Shown here: positions 6,644-13,510 of the stretch, piece by piece | How the letters are laid out: the number at the start of each line of letters is the position of its first letter | How positions within the stretch are numbered: position 1 is the first letter of the stretch | Origin: a bacterium HR41 | Lineage (GTDB): Bacteria; Actinomycetota; Thermoleophilia; Solirubrobacterales; Thermoleophilaceae | Direction: 5' to 3' | Assembly: GCA_002898855.1 (NCBI GenBank) | Contig: BEIR01000010.1 | Location: 1 to 14,283, forward strand | Length of the DNA: 14,283 nucleotides | Translations under genes and position numbers: made by a program | Notes under the pieces: generated by a model | Told to the model about the DNA's origin: nothing | The model's database searches: none | The model's input: only the letters and a program-made list of their open reading frames with translations

Positions 6644-8317
6644 GTGGACCGAGCGCGACCAAAAGAGCAGCGCGACGGCGTCGGTGGACAGCCACCTGCC
6701 GAGACCGAGCCAGCGACCGGCAACCGCCCAGCAGGGCGCGACGCCACCGACCGCAGCCACGCCCGGCGCGTGGTGCGCTCCACCCTCTTCTTCTCGGTCG
6801 CCACGGGTCTGTCGCGCGTGCTGGGGCTCGTGCGCGAGGTGATCGCTGCGAGCCTCTACGGCGTCAGCGGCGCTATGTCGGCCTTCACGATCGCCTTCCA
6901 AGTGCCGAACCTCGTGCGCGCGCTGTTCGCCGACTCGGCCCTGCAGGGCGCCTTCGTACCGGTCTTCACGGAGCTTCTGGAGCGCGGCGAGCGCCGGCGC
7001 GCATTCCGTGTCGCGTCGACGCTCGCAGCCCTGATCGTTGTCGTGCTCGGCCTGCTGACGGTGCTGTTCGTGGTCTTCGCGAGGCCGGTTATGGCGCTGT
7101 TCGCGCCCGGCTTCGCGAACGACCCGGCGCTCGCCGATCTGACCGTGACGCTTGCCCGTCTGCTCTTCCCGATCGTCCTGCTGCTGGCGCTCACTGGTCT
7201 CGTCGTAGGCATCCTCAACGCATTCGACCACTTCGCCGTTCCTGCGCTTGCGCCCGTCGCTTGGAACGCGGTGATCATCGCCGCCCTCGTCGCGCTCACG
7301 CCGGCGCTGCCGGCCGACGACCGCATCTACGCCTACGCGATCGGCATCCTCGCCGGCACGATCGTGCAGCTGCTCTTACCGCTGCCGTGGCTGCGGGGGC
7401 GCGGCGGCCGGCTCGCCTTCGCCTTCGCCTTCCGCGACCCCTACGTGTGGCGGGTCCTCAAACTGATGCTGCCGGTAACGGTGGCGCTCGGGCTAATCAA
7501 CCTGTCGCTCTTGATCGACTCGCTGTTCGGCACCCTCGTCTCCGACGCGGTGCCGGCCGCGATCGACAAGGCGTTCCGCATCTACCAGCTCCCCCAGGGC
7601 CTGTTCTCGATCTCGATCGCGACGATCCTCTTCCCGACGCTCTCGCGCCTCGCCGCCCGTGGTGACCGCGAGCGCTTGCGCGCCTGGCTCGGCGAGGGCG
7701 TCCGGCAGGTGCTTTTGCTGCTGATACCGAGCGCTGTTCTGATGGCGGTGCTCGCGGAGCCGATCACCCGCCTCGTCTACCAGCGCGGTTCCTTCGACGC
7801 CGAGGCGACGGAGCTCGTCTCGACGGCGATGGTGTGGTGGTCACTGTCGCTGCCGGCGCAGGGCGTGAGCCTCTTGTTCTCGCGCACCTTTTTCAGCCTT
7901 CAGCGGCCCTGGTTGACCACCGCCCTCTCGTTGGCGAACCTGGCCGTCAACGCCGCTGTCGCAGCGGCGCTCCACCGGCCTTTCGGCATCGCCGGGATCG
8001 TGCTCGGCACGGTCGCCGGCACGATTGTCATGTGCCTCTGGCAGGGCGCGGTGTTGCGGCGTGAGCTTGCCGGCATCGAGGGCTGGCGCACCGCCGCCGC
8101 CGCGACGCGGATGGTCGCGAGCGCCACGGTGCTTGCCCTCTGCTCGTGGCTCGTCTGGAGCGAGCTCGACGCGCTGCTCGGGCGAGCCGTGTGGGCGCAA
8201 GCGGTCGCTGTGGTGGCGGCATGCGGCACCGGGGGGATCGTCTACCTGGCTCTCTGCCGGCTGCTCGGCGTGCGCGAGATCGACCGTGTCTGGGCGCTTT
8301 TGCGGCGCACAGGCTGA
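6644..8317 (+). CDS. murJ: Lipid II flippase MurJ (MviN family)
   Basis: MurJ flips undecaprenyl-linked lipid II across the cytoplasmic membrane for peptidoglycan synthesis. The 557-residue product has a hydrophilic 40-residue N-terminal extension and then a regular series of hydrophobic helices, compatible with the 14 membrane spans of the family. Diagnostic segments are [17 protein letters not shown] (about 56-72), the [25 protein letters not shown] stretch (about 85-110) and [20 protein letters not shown] (about 315-335), which match the MurJ signature loops. The GTG at 6644 is the first in-frame start. GTG 6770 or 6773 would give a protein beginning directly at the first helix. No Shine-Dalgarno sequence or TANNNT box supports any of these, so the start is uncertain. 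murJ between rpsT and lepA is an insertion relative to the common rpsT-lepA neighbourhood. Confidence 0.93.
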   Translation: MDRARPKEQRDGVGGQPPAETEPATGNRPAGRDATDRSHARRVVRSTLFFSVATGLSRVLGLVREVIAASLYGVSGAMSAFTIAFQVPNLVRALFADSALQGAFVPVFTELLERGERRRAFRVASTLAALIVVVLGLLTVLFVVFARPVMALFAPGFANDPALADLTVTLARLLFPIVLLLALTGLVVGILNAFDHFAVPALAPVAWNAVIIAALVALTPALPADDRIYAYAIGILAGTIVQLLLPLPWLRGRGGRLAFAFAFRDPYVWRVLKLMLPVTVALGLINLSLLIDSLFGTLVSDAVPAAIDKAFRIYQLPQGLFSISIATILFPTLSRLAARGDRERLRAWLGEGVRQVLLLLIPSAVLMAVLAEPITRLVYQRGSFDAEATELVSTAMVWWSLSLPAQGVSLLFSRTFFSLQRPWLTTALSLANLAVNAAVAAALHRPFGIAGIVLGTVAGTIVMCLWQGAVLRRELAGIEGWRTAAAATRMVASATVLALCSWLVWSELDALLGRAVWAQAVAVVAACGTGGIVYLALCRLLGVREIDRVWALLRRTG

Positions 8318-8367
8318 ACATCGCAACCCTCGCCGTCGCGAGGTGGCGCGCTCGCGCGCCGCGCGGG

Positions 8368-8382
8368 CATACTCACGGCGCC
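8368..8382 (+). promoter_or_regulatory. Weak -10-like box upstream of lepA
   Basis: CATACT at 8368-8373 resembles TATACT with one mismatch and ends 9 nt before the TTG at 8383, slightly longer than the spacing before comEA. lepA lies 65 nt after the murJ stop, so it may also be read from the murJ transcript. Confidence 0.25.
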
Positions 8383-10203
8383 TTGGCCGAGGCTGCACGC
8401 AACATCCGCAACTTCTCGATCATCGCCCACATCGACCACGGCAAGTCGACGCTCGCCGATCGCATCCTCGAACGCTGCGGTGCCGTCGACCCCCGCAACG
8501 CGCGCCCCCAGCTCCTCGACTCGATGGAGCTTGAGCGCGAACGGGGAATCACGATCAAGGCGCAGGCGGTGCGCTGCGACTACCGCGCCCGCGACGGCGA
8601 GACATACCATCTCCACTTCATCGACACGCCGGGGCACGTCGACTTCAGCTACGAGGTGTCGCGCTCGCTCGCGGCTTGCGAGGGCGCGCTGCTGGTGGTC
8701 GACGCCTCCCAGGGCATCGAGGCGCAAACGCTCGCCAACACCTATCTCGCCATCGACGCCGGCCTGGAACTGATCCCGGTCGTCAACAAGATCGACCTTC
8801 CCGGCGCCGAGCCCGACCGTGTCGCCCAGGAGCTCGCCGACCTGCTCGGCGACGACCCCGACCAGGTGGTTCGCGTATCGGCCAAGACGGGCCAGGGCGT
8901 CGACGACCTGCTGGAGGCGCTGGTCGCGCGCATCCCGCCGCCCACAGGCGACCGATCGCTGCCGGCGCGGGCGCTCGTCTTCGACTCGCAGTACGACCAG
9001 TACCGTGGGGTAGTCGCCTACGTGCGGGTGGTCGAGGGCGAGCTCGCGCGCGGCGAGCCGATCCTCGCGATGCAGACGCAGACCGAGGCCGAGATCACCG
9101 AGATCGGCTTCATGCGTCCCGAGATGCAGCCCGCCGAGCGTCTCGTCGCCGGTGAGGTTGGCTACGTGATTACGGGCGTCAAGGATGTGCAGAGGATGCG
9201 CGTCGGCGACACCTTGACGAGCCGCCGCCGTCCCGCCAGCGAGCCGCTCCCCGGCTACCGCGAGGTCAAGCCGATGGTTTTCTGCGGGCTGTTCCCGGTG
9301 GAATCCGACCGCTTCGAGGACCTGCGTGACGCGCTCGAGAAGCTGGCGCTGAACGACGCCGCCCTGCAGTACGAGCCCGAGACCAGCGAGGCCCTCGGCT
9401 TCGGTTTCCGCTGCGGCTTCCTCGGCCTTCTGCACATGGACATCGTGCGCGAGCGGCTCGAGCGCGAGTACGACCTCGAGCTCCTCGCCACCACGCCCAA
9501 CGTCGCGTACGAGGTCGAGCTCACCGACGGCAGTGTCGTGACCGTGCGCTCGCCCGCCGAGATGCCGGATCGCGCCCGCATCGCCGAGATCCGCGAGCCC
9601 TATGTGCGCGCCACGATCGTCTGCCCGCGCGAGCACGTCGGCGCCGTCATGGAGCTCTGCCAGGAGCGTCGCGGCGTTCACGTCGACATGAACTACCTCT
9701 CGCCGGAGCGCGTCCAGCTGCGCTACGACCTGCCGCTCGCCGAGATCGTGCTCGACTTCTTCGACCAGCTCAAGTCGCGCACGCGCGGGTACGCCTCGCT
9801 CGACTACGAGCTGCTCGAGCCGCGTCCCGGGGATCTCGTCAAGCTCGACGTGCTGCTCGCCGGCGACCGCGTCGACGCGCTCTCGATGATCGTCCACAAG
9901 GACAAGGCGTACCCCTCTGGGCGCCTGATCTGCGAACGCCTGCGCGAGCGCATACCGCGCCAACAGTTCGAGGTCGCGATCCAGGCGGCGATCGGCTCGA
10001 AGGTGATCGCGCGCGAAACCGTGAAACCGCTGCGCAAAGACGTGACCGCCAAGTGCTACGGCGGCGACGTGACGCGCAAGCGCAAGCTGCTCGAGCGCCA
10101 GAAGCGGGGCAAGAAGCGGATGAAACAGGTCGGGCGTGTCGAGCTGCCGCAGGAGGCGTTCCTTGCCGTGCTCGAACTGTCCGGCGACGGACGCTCCGAT
10201 TGA
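8383..10203 (+). CDS. lepA: Elongation factor 4 (LepA), ribosome-associated GTPase
   Basis: LepA is a translational GTPase that binds the ribosome and affects initiation or back-translocation under stress. From TTG 8383 the protein has 606 residues, close to the usual 600. GTPase motifs are complete: AHIDHGKST (15-23), the [10 protein letters not shown] switch region, [12 protein letters not shown] and SAKTGQG. Domain II and the EF-G-like domains follow, with the LepA-specific tail containing [18 protein letters not shown]. The frame is open further upstream to 8146, but that would overlap murJ, and homologues begin a few residues before [17 protein letters not shown] is the only in-frame start in the gap, giving [12 protein letters not shown]. 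No Shine-Dalgarno sequence is seen. Confidence 0.96.
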   Translation: MAEAARNIRNFSIIAHIDHGKSTLADRILERCGAVDPRNARPQLLDSMELERERGITIKAQAVRCDYRARDGETYHLHFIDTPGHVDFSYEVSRSLAACEGALLVVDASQGIEAQTLANTYLAIDAGLELIPVVNKIDLPGAEPDRVAQELADLLGDDPDQVVRVSAKTGQGVDDLLEALVARIPPPTGDRSLPARALVFDSQYDQYRGVVAYVRVVEGELARGEPILAMQTQTEAEITEIGFMRPEMQPAERLVAGEVGYVITGVKDVQRMRVGDTLTSRRRPASEPLPGYREVKPMVFCGLFPVESDRFEDLRDALEKLALNDAALQYEPETSEALGFGFRCGFLGLLHMDIVRERLEREYDLELLATTPNVAYEVELTDGSVVTVRSPAEMPDRARIAEIREPYVRATIVCPREHVGAVMELCQERRGVHVDMNYLSPERVQLRYDLPLAEIVLDFFDQLKSRTRGYASLDYELLEPRPGDLVKLDVLLAGDRVDALSMIVHKDKAYPSGRLICERLRERIPRQQFEVAIQAAIGSKVIARETVKPLRKDVTAKCYGGDVTRKRKLLERQKRGKKRMKQVGRVELPQEAFLAVLELSGDGRSD

Positions 10204-10212
10204 CGTGCCACA

Positions 10213-10232
10213 CCCCCGGCGCACGCAGGGGG
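10213..10232 (+). terminator. Short C5/G5 hairpin after lepA
   Basis: CCCCC (10213-10217) and GGGGG (10228-10232) could pair across a 10-nt loop just after the lepA stop. There is no T-run, so any termination would be weak or Rho-dependent. Confidence 0.2.
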
Positions 10233-10242
10233 CGGCGGGCGT

Positions 10243-10280
10243 TTAGGTAGCGCTTAGGGCCGACTCTTAACGTCGCGCCC
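10243..10280 (+). promoter_or_regulatory. Sigma factor promoter candidate, leaderless type
   Basis: TAACGT at 10268-10273 is a TANNNT -10 box followed by CGCGCCC and then GTG 10281, giving a leaderless-type spacing of 7 nt. Two direct TTAGG repeats (10243-10247 and 10254-10258) start 11 bp apart, about one helical turn, where a -35 contact or activator site would lie. No canonical TTGACA is present. Confidence 0.45.
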
Positions 10281-11363
10281 GTGAGCGTTCGCGAACAGAT
10301 CACCGACGTCAGCGAAACCCACCTGCGCGAGCTGGTGCTGGTCGACGATCACGAGGAGGGGGAGGGCAGCGAAGAGCTGGCCGCGCAGCTCGGCGATTTC
10401 GACAGCGGTGTCGACGAGCTCGATGCTCTGATCGGCTCCGCGGCGGGTGCCGACCAAGCTGCCGATAGCGAGACGAGCGGCGAGGGAGCTAGTGCGCTCG
10501 CGAGTGCGCTGCGCACCCGTCCGGCCGAGGAGCCCGCAACCTTCGACTCGCTGCAGCGCTTCCTCGACGAGATCGCCAAAACGCCTCTGCTCACCGCCGA
10601 GCAGGAAGTGGTCCTTGCGAAGCGGATCGAGCGCGGCGATCTCGCCGCCAAGGACCACATGATCCGCGCCAACATCCGCCTCGTCGTCTCGATCGCCAAG
10701 CGCCACCGCAACCAAGGCCTGCCCTTCCTCGACCTGATCCAGGAGGGCTGCATCGGCCTCGTGCGCGCCGTCGAGAAGTTCGATTGGCGCCGCGGCTACA
10801 AGTTCTCGACCTACGCCACGTGGTGGATCCGCCAGGCGATTGCGCGAGCGATCGCCGACAAGGGACGTACGATCCGCATCCCCATTCACGTCGACAACGT
10901 CCTCAAGCGTCTCGACGGTGCGCGACGCAAGCTCGAGGCGGCTGGCAACCGCGAACCGACGATCGAGGAGATCGCCGCCGAAGCCGGCGTCGAGCTCGCC
11001 GAGGCGGAGCTCCTTTTGCGGGCGTCGCAGCCGCTCGTGTCGCTCGACAAGCCGGTCGGCGACGAAAGCGACTCGGCGCAGTTCGGTGAGCTGATCCCCG
11101 ACGAGCGCGCCACCTCGCCGCTCGAGGCCGCCGCGCGGACGGTGCTGCGCGAGCGCCTCGCGGCGCTTCTCGCCAATCTGAGCTACCGCGAGCGCCGCGT
11201 GATCGAGTTGCGGTTCGGGCTCGGCGGCCAGGAGCCGCGCACCGTCGACCAGGTCGCTCGCGTCCTGCGCATGCCGCGCGAACGAGTGCGGCGCCTAGAA
11301 GAGCAGACGTTGCACAAGCTCGCCTCGCTCGCCGAAGCGCAGGCACTGCGCGACGCCGCCTAG
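10281..11363 (+). CDS. sigA: RNA polymerase sigma-70 factor, primary (SigA/RpoD) type
   Basis: This sigma factor directs RNA polymerase to promoters. The 360 residues comprise an acidic low-complexity N-terminus (1-85), region 1.2 (about 88-120, [21 protein letters not shown]), region 2 (about 124-204) with [20 protein letters not shown] and RTIRIPIHV, region 3 (about 205-275) and region 4 (about 285-350). Region 2.4, which reads the -10 box, is essentially that of RpoD, matching the TANNNT boxes seen around it. Region 4.2 is less standard: the usual TRERIRQIEAKALRKLR is replaced by [17 protein letters not shown], and the protein ends soon after. It may therefore be the principal sigma factor or a closely related group 2 paralogue; the window cannot settle which. 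The GTG at 10281 follows a TANNNT box by 7 nt, with no Shine-Dalgarno sequence. Confidence 0.93.
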   Translation: MSVREQITDVSETHLRELVLVDDHEEGEGSEELAAQLGDFDSGVDELDALIGSAAGADQAADSETSGEGASALASALRTRPAEEPATFDSLQRFLDEIAKTPLLTAEQEVVLAKRIERGDLAAKDHMIRANIRLVVSIAKRHRNQGLPFLDLIQEGCIGLVRAVEKFDWRRGYKFSTYATWWIRQAIARAIADKGRTIRIPIHVDNVLKRLDGARRKLEAAGNREPTIEEIAAEAGVELAEAELLLRASQPLVSLDKPVGDESDSAQFGELIPDERATSPLEAAARTVLRERLAALLANLSYRERRVIELRFGLGGQEPRTVDQVARVLRMPRERVRRLEEQTLHKLASLAEAQALRDAA

Positions 11364-11426
11364 CGCCCCACGGCAGCGTGCCCGTCGTGCTCGCGGCGTG
11401 GCGCTGCGCTCCGGCGCGAGCTCCAA

Positions 11427-11464
11427 TACACTGCCGCGCCGCAACCTGACGGACAGTCGGAGGG
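11427..11464 (+). promoter_or_regulatory. Promoter -10 and Shine-Dalgarno for the MaoC pair
   Basis: TACACT at 11427-11432 gives a predicted start near 11439 and a leader of about 29 nt. GGAGGG at 11459-11464 lies 3 nt before ATG 11468. This conventional leader contrasts with the leaderless layout of its neighbours. Confidence 0.45.
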
Positions 11465-11467
11465 AAG

Positions 11468-11911
11468 ATGCCGGTCGACACCAAGGCCGTAGGCAAAACC
11501 TGGGACCCGTACGAGTACGAGGTCGGCAAGGAAAAGATCCGCGAGTACGCGCAGGCGGTCGGCGAAACCAACCCGATCTACTTCGACCGCGCCAAGGCCC
11601 GCGAGGCGGGCTTTCGCGACATCGTCGCGCCGCCGATGTTCTGCGTGGTGTTCAGTGCGGGAGCGGTCGCCCCGGCGATCCTCGACCCCGAGGTCGGGAT
11701 GAACTTCGCGATGATGGTGCACGGTGGTCAGGAGTTCGTGTGGGGCGAGCCGGTGTGCTCCGGCGATGTCATCACCACGACGACCACCTGCAAGGAGATC
11801 TACGAGCGCGGCGGGATGGGCTTCTATGTCTTCGAGACGCGCTCGGTCAACCAGAATGGCGAGGAGGTCGTGCGCGGCCTCTGGACCAACATCGTGCGGG
11901 GGGTTTCGTAG
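11468..11911 (+). CDS. HadA-like MaoC-fold dehydratase subunit (non-catalytic)
   Basis: A 147-residue single hot-dog (MaoC N-terminal/FAS1-like dehydratase) protein, beginning MPVDTKAVGKTW. It resembles mycobacterial HadA, the structural partner of HadB in the (3R)-hydroxyacyl-ACP dehydratase of type II fatty acid synthesis. At the place of the hydratase-2 catalytic motif it reads VGETNPIYFD (31-40), with Glu33 and Tyr38 where catalytic subunits have Asp and His. It is therefore probably inactive alone and contributes to the substrate groove. The ATG at 11468 has a good Shine-Dalgarno sequence. Its stop directly abuts the next gene's ATG, which fits equimolar production of a heterodimer. The acyl carrier (ACP or CoA) and chain length cannot be told from sequence. 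Confidence 0.85.
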   Translation: MPVDTKAVGKTWDPYEYEVGKEKIREYAQAVGETNPIYFDRAKAREAGFRDIVAPPMFCVVFSAGAVAPAILDPEVGMNFAMMVHGGQEFVWGEPVCSGDVITTTTTCKEIYERGGMGFYVFETRSVNQNGEEVVRGLWTNIVRGVS

Positions 11912-12307
11912 ATGGCTCTGCAGGCTGGCGAGAAGATCCAGGAGCTGCGCGTCACGCCCGACCGCTACCTGCCGCACCGTTACGCGGGCGCCTCGGGCGA
12001 CTTCAACCCGATCCACATCGACCCCGAGTTCGCTCGCAACGTCGGGCTGCCCGGCAACATCCTTCACGGCTTGTGGACGATGGCTCAGGTCGCGCGCGCG
12101 GTCGAACAGGCAGCGGGCGACGATCCGCGCCGTCTCAAGCGCCTCTCGGTGCAGTTCCGGGGGATGGGTCTTCCCGAGAAGGAGATCGTGGTCAGCGGCA
12201 GCGTCCGCGAGGTGGCAGAGGGCCGTGCCGTAATCGATCTCGTAGCCGAGCAGGACGGCAAGCAGATCGTCCGCAACGCCGTCGCCGAGATCGAGCTTCC
12301 GTCCTGA
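11912..12307 (+). CDS. HadB-like MaoC-fold dehydratase subunit (catalytic)
   Basis: A 131-residue hot-dog protein with the hydratase-2 motif YAGASGDFNPIHIDPEFAR (24-42), in which Asp30 and His35 are the expected catalytic pair, followed by GNILHGLWTMAQ (48-59), the substrate-groove helix. It resembles mycobacterial HadB in size and motif and should form a heterodimer with the upstream HadA-like protein, dehydrating (3R)-hydroxyacyl thioesters or doing the reverse hydration. The ATG immediately follows the upstream TAG, with a G-run (11898-11903) as ribosome-binding site, so the genes are translationally coupled. No HadC-like third gene is present. Location between a sigma factor and hrcA differs from mycobacteria, where hadABC lies near rpmG and secE. 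Confidence 0.87.
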   Translation: MALQAGEKIQELRVTPDRYLPHRYAGASGDFNPIHIDPEFARNVGLPGNILHGLWTMAQVARAVEQAAGDDPRRLKRLSVQFRGMGLPEKEIVVSGSVREVAEGRAVIDLVAEQDGKQIVRNAVAEIELPS

Positions 12308-12326
12308 CGGCGCCGCGAGCTTGCGG

Positions 12327-12340
12327 GCGGCCGCGGCCGC
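12327..12340. other. 14-bp perfect palindrome after the dehydratase pair
   Basis: GCGGCCGCGGCCGC is fully self-complementary. It lies 20 nt after the dehydratase stop and 65 nt before the hrcA start. In such GC-rich DNA chance occurrence is possible; a transcript end structure is the simplest function. No T-run follows. Confidence 0.4.
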
Positions 12341-12341
12341 G

Positions 12342-12356
12342 CACGACAAGGTCGTG
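12342..12356. promoter_or_regulatory. Inverted repeat upstream of hrcA, candidate operator
   Basis: CACGAC (12342-12347) and GTCGTG (12351-12356) are perfect inverted arms around AAG. They sit just upstream of the hrcA -10 candidate, across the -35 zone. The site does not match the CIRCE operator (TTAGCACTC-N9-GAGTGCTAA) normally bound by HrcA, and no CIRCE is seen here. Operator function is inference. Confidence 0.35.
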
Positions 12357-12379
12357 ACCGGCGGCGTCCGTCCGCGTTG

Positions 12380-12391
12380 CACAATTGGGGC
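12380..12391 (+). promoter_or_regulatory. hrcA -10 candidate, leaderless spacing
   Basis: CACAAT at 12380-12385 resembles TACAAT with one mismatch and ends 6 nt before GTG 12392. A GTGACC at 12354-12359 is the nearest -35-like sequence, but its 20-bp spacer is long. Confidence 0.35.
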
Positions 12392-13510
12392 GTGAGGGCG
12401 CTCCTCGAGCATCGATCGCCGGACGAGCGGCGTTCGCCGCCGAGCGCCGCTGTTGCCACCGGGCGGCAAGGTAAGGAGGTTCCGGAGCTCAGCGAGCGCC
12501 AGCGGTTGATTCTGCGCAAGGTCGTGGAGCGCCACCTTGCGTGCGGCGAGCCGGTCCCCTCGAAGTGGATCGCCGCCCAGAGCGACGTCCCGTGGGGGCC
12601 GTCGACGGTCCGCGCCGAGCTTCACCGGCTCGAACGAGTGGGGCTGCTCCACCACCCCCACACGTCGGCCGGGCGCGTGCCCACCGAGCGCGGCTACCGC
12701 GCCTATGTCGACGACGTACTCGAGCGCGGAGCGCTGCCCGTGCAGCAGGTTGCGAAGATCTCGCTGCCAGCGGTTCGGCGCGAGCTCGAGCAGGCGATGC
12801 GCGAGGCGACTGCGCAGCTGTCCCAGGTGACGAACCTGCTGGCGCTGGTCACCGCGCCGCCGATCGAGACCACCACGATCCGCCGCATCGAAGTCCTGCC
12901 GCTGCAACCGCAGGTCGTGATGGTGGTGGTGATCACCTCGACGGGCGGTGTCACCAAGCGGGTCTTCAGCTTCCCGGGCCCGGTCGATCGCGGTCTCGTC
13001 GAGTGGGCCGAGAGCTACCTCAACGAAACGTTGCGCGGGCTCGAGGTCGGGGCGCGGATGGTGCGCAAAAAACTCGACGACGAAGCGCTCGGCGAGCACG
13101 AGCGCGCTTTCCTGCGCGAGATCGGCGCGGTGTTCACCGATATCGAGGAGACCGCCCACAGCAACCTGTTCATGGAGGGCGCCCACCGGCTTCTGGCCGA
13201 GCACCGCTTGCCCGAGCTGTCGCAGATCGCCGACCTGCTGTCGGTGCTCGAACGGCGGGTGCTGTTGCTCGGCTTGCTGCGCCGCTGGCTCGACGAGCCC
13301 AATGTCTATCTGCGTATCGGCAGCGAGAACCCGGCGCGCGAGATGCGCTCGCTGTCGCTCGTCGCGGCCAACTACGGGACACCGCTGCGCAACCTCGGCA
13401 CTGTTTCGGTGGTCGGTCCGCTGCGCATGGACTACCCGCGCGCGATCACCGCGGTGCGCGCGACCGCCCGTGAGCTGTCGCGGTTCGTGACCGAGGTTTA
13501 CGAGCGGTGA
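12392..13510 (+). CDS. hrcA: Heat-inducible transcription repressor HrcA
   Basis: HrcA represses chaperone genes and is kept active by GroEL. From GTG 12392 the product has 372 residues, somewhat longer than the usual 340-350. A winged-helix domain (about 33-110) contains [17 protein letters not shown] and the conserved [20 protein letters not shown] (89-108). The GAF-like dimerisation domain follows, with [13 protein letters not shown] and a C-terminal segment including [20 protein letters not shown] and MDYPRAI, all typical of HrcA. The recognition helix reads GPSTVRAEL (69-77) where most homologues have SPATVRNEL. The start is debatable: GTG 12392 is 6 nt after a -10-like box, but AAGGAGGT at 12473-12480, an excellent Shine-Dalgarno sequence, sits just before LSERQ with no standard start codon after it. 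TTG 12377 is a further option. hrcA overlaps dnaJ by 4 nt. Confidence 0.94.
   Translation: MRALLEHRSPDERRSPPSAAVATGRQGKEVPELSERQRLILRKVVERHLACGEPVPSKWIAAQSDVPWGPSTVRAELHRLERVGLLHHPHTSAGRVPTERGYRAYVDDVLERGALPVQQVAKISLPAVRRELEQAMREATAQLSQVTNLLALVTAPPIETTTIRRIEVLPLQPQVVMVVVITSTGGVTKRVFSFPGPVDRGLVEWAESYLNETLRGLEVGARMVRKKLDDEALGEHERAFLREIGAVFTDIEETAHSNLFMEGAHRLLAEHRLPELSQIADLLSVLERRVLLLGLLRRWLDEPNVYLRIGSENPAREMRSLSLVAANYGTPLRNLGTVSVVGPLRMDYPRAITAVRATARELSRFVTEVYER
12472..12480 (+). promoter_or_regulatory. Orphan strong Shine-Dalgarno inside the 5' part of hrcA
   Basis: TAAGGAGGT contains AAGGAGGT, an 8-nt match to the anti-Shine-Dalgarno end of 16S rRNA. It is the strongest such site noticed in the window. 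The codon at ideal spacing is CTC (12488-12490), the Leu of LSERQ. No ATG, GTG or TTG occurs in any frame within 20 nt downstream. Confidence 0.5.

Noticed and set aside
6108..6842. A + strand frame antisense to rpsT, with a -10-like box and GTG at 6153
   Set aside because: The protein lacks motifs, covers rpsT on the opposite strand and runs into murJ. The box is better explained as copy B of the dispersed element.
5663..7231. A 522-residue minus-strand frame spanning the holA end, rpsT and murJ start
   Set aside because: It overlaps rpsT in another frame of the same strand and has biased composition; S20 is unambiguous.
8146..8382. A 79-residue N-terminal extension of LepA
   Set aside because: It overlaps murJ heavily, and LepA homologues begin near [13 protein letters not shown] 8383 is the sensible start.
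8242..10224. A 660-residue open frame on the minus strand across lepA
   Set aside because: High-GC coding DNA routinely leaves antisense frames open. The protein has no recognisable motifs, and LepA on the + strand is certain.
12377..12420. A CIRCE operator around TTGCAC upstream of hrcA
   Set aside because: Only one half resembles CIRCE; the required GAGTGCTAA arm at 9 nt spacing is absent.
11360..13204. A 614-residue minus-strand frame spanning the MaoC pair and hrcA
   Set aside because: It crosses three well-supported genes and an intergenic gap, with no conserved motif or promoter.
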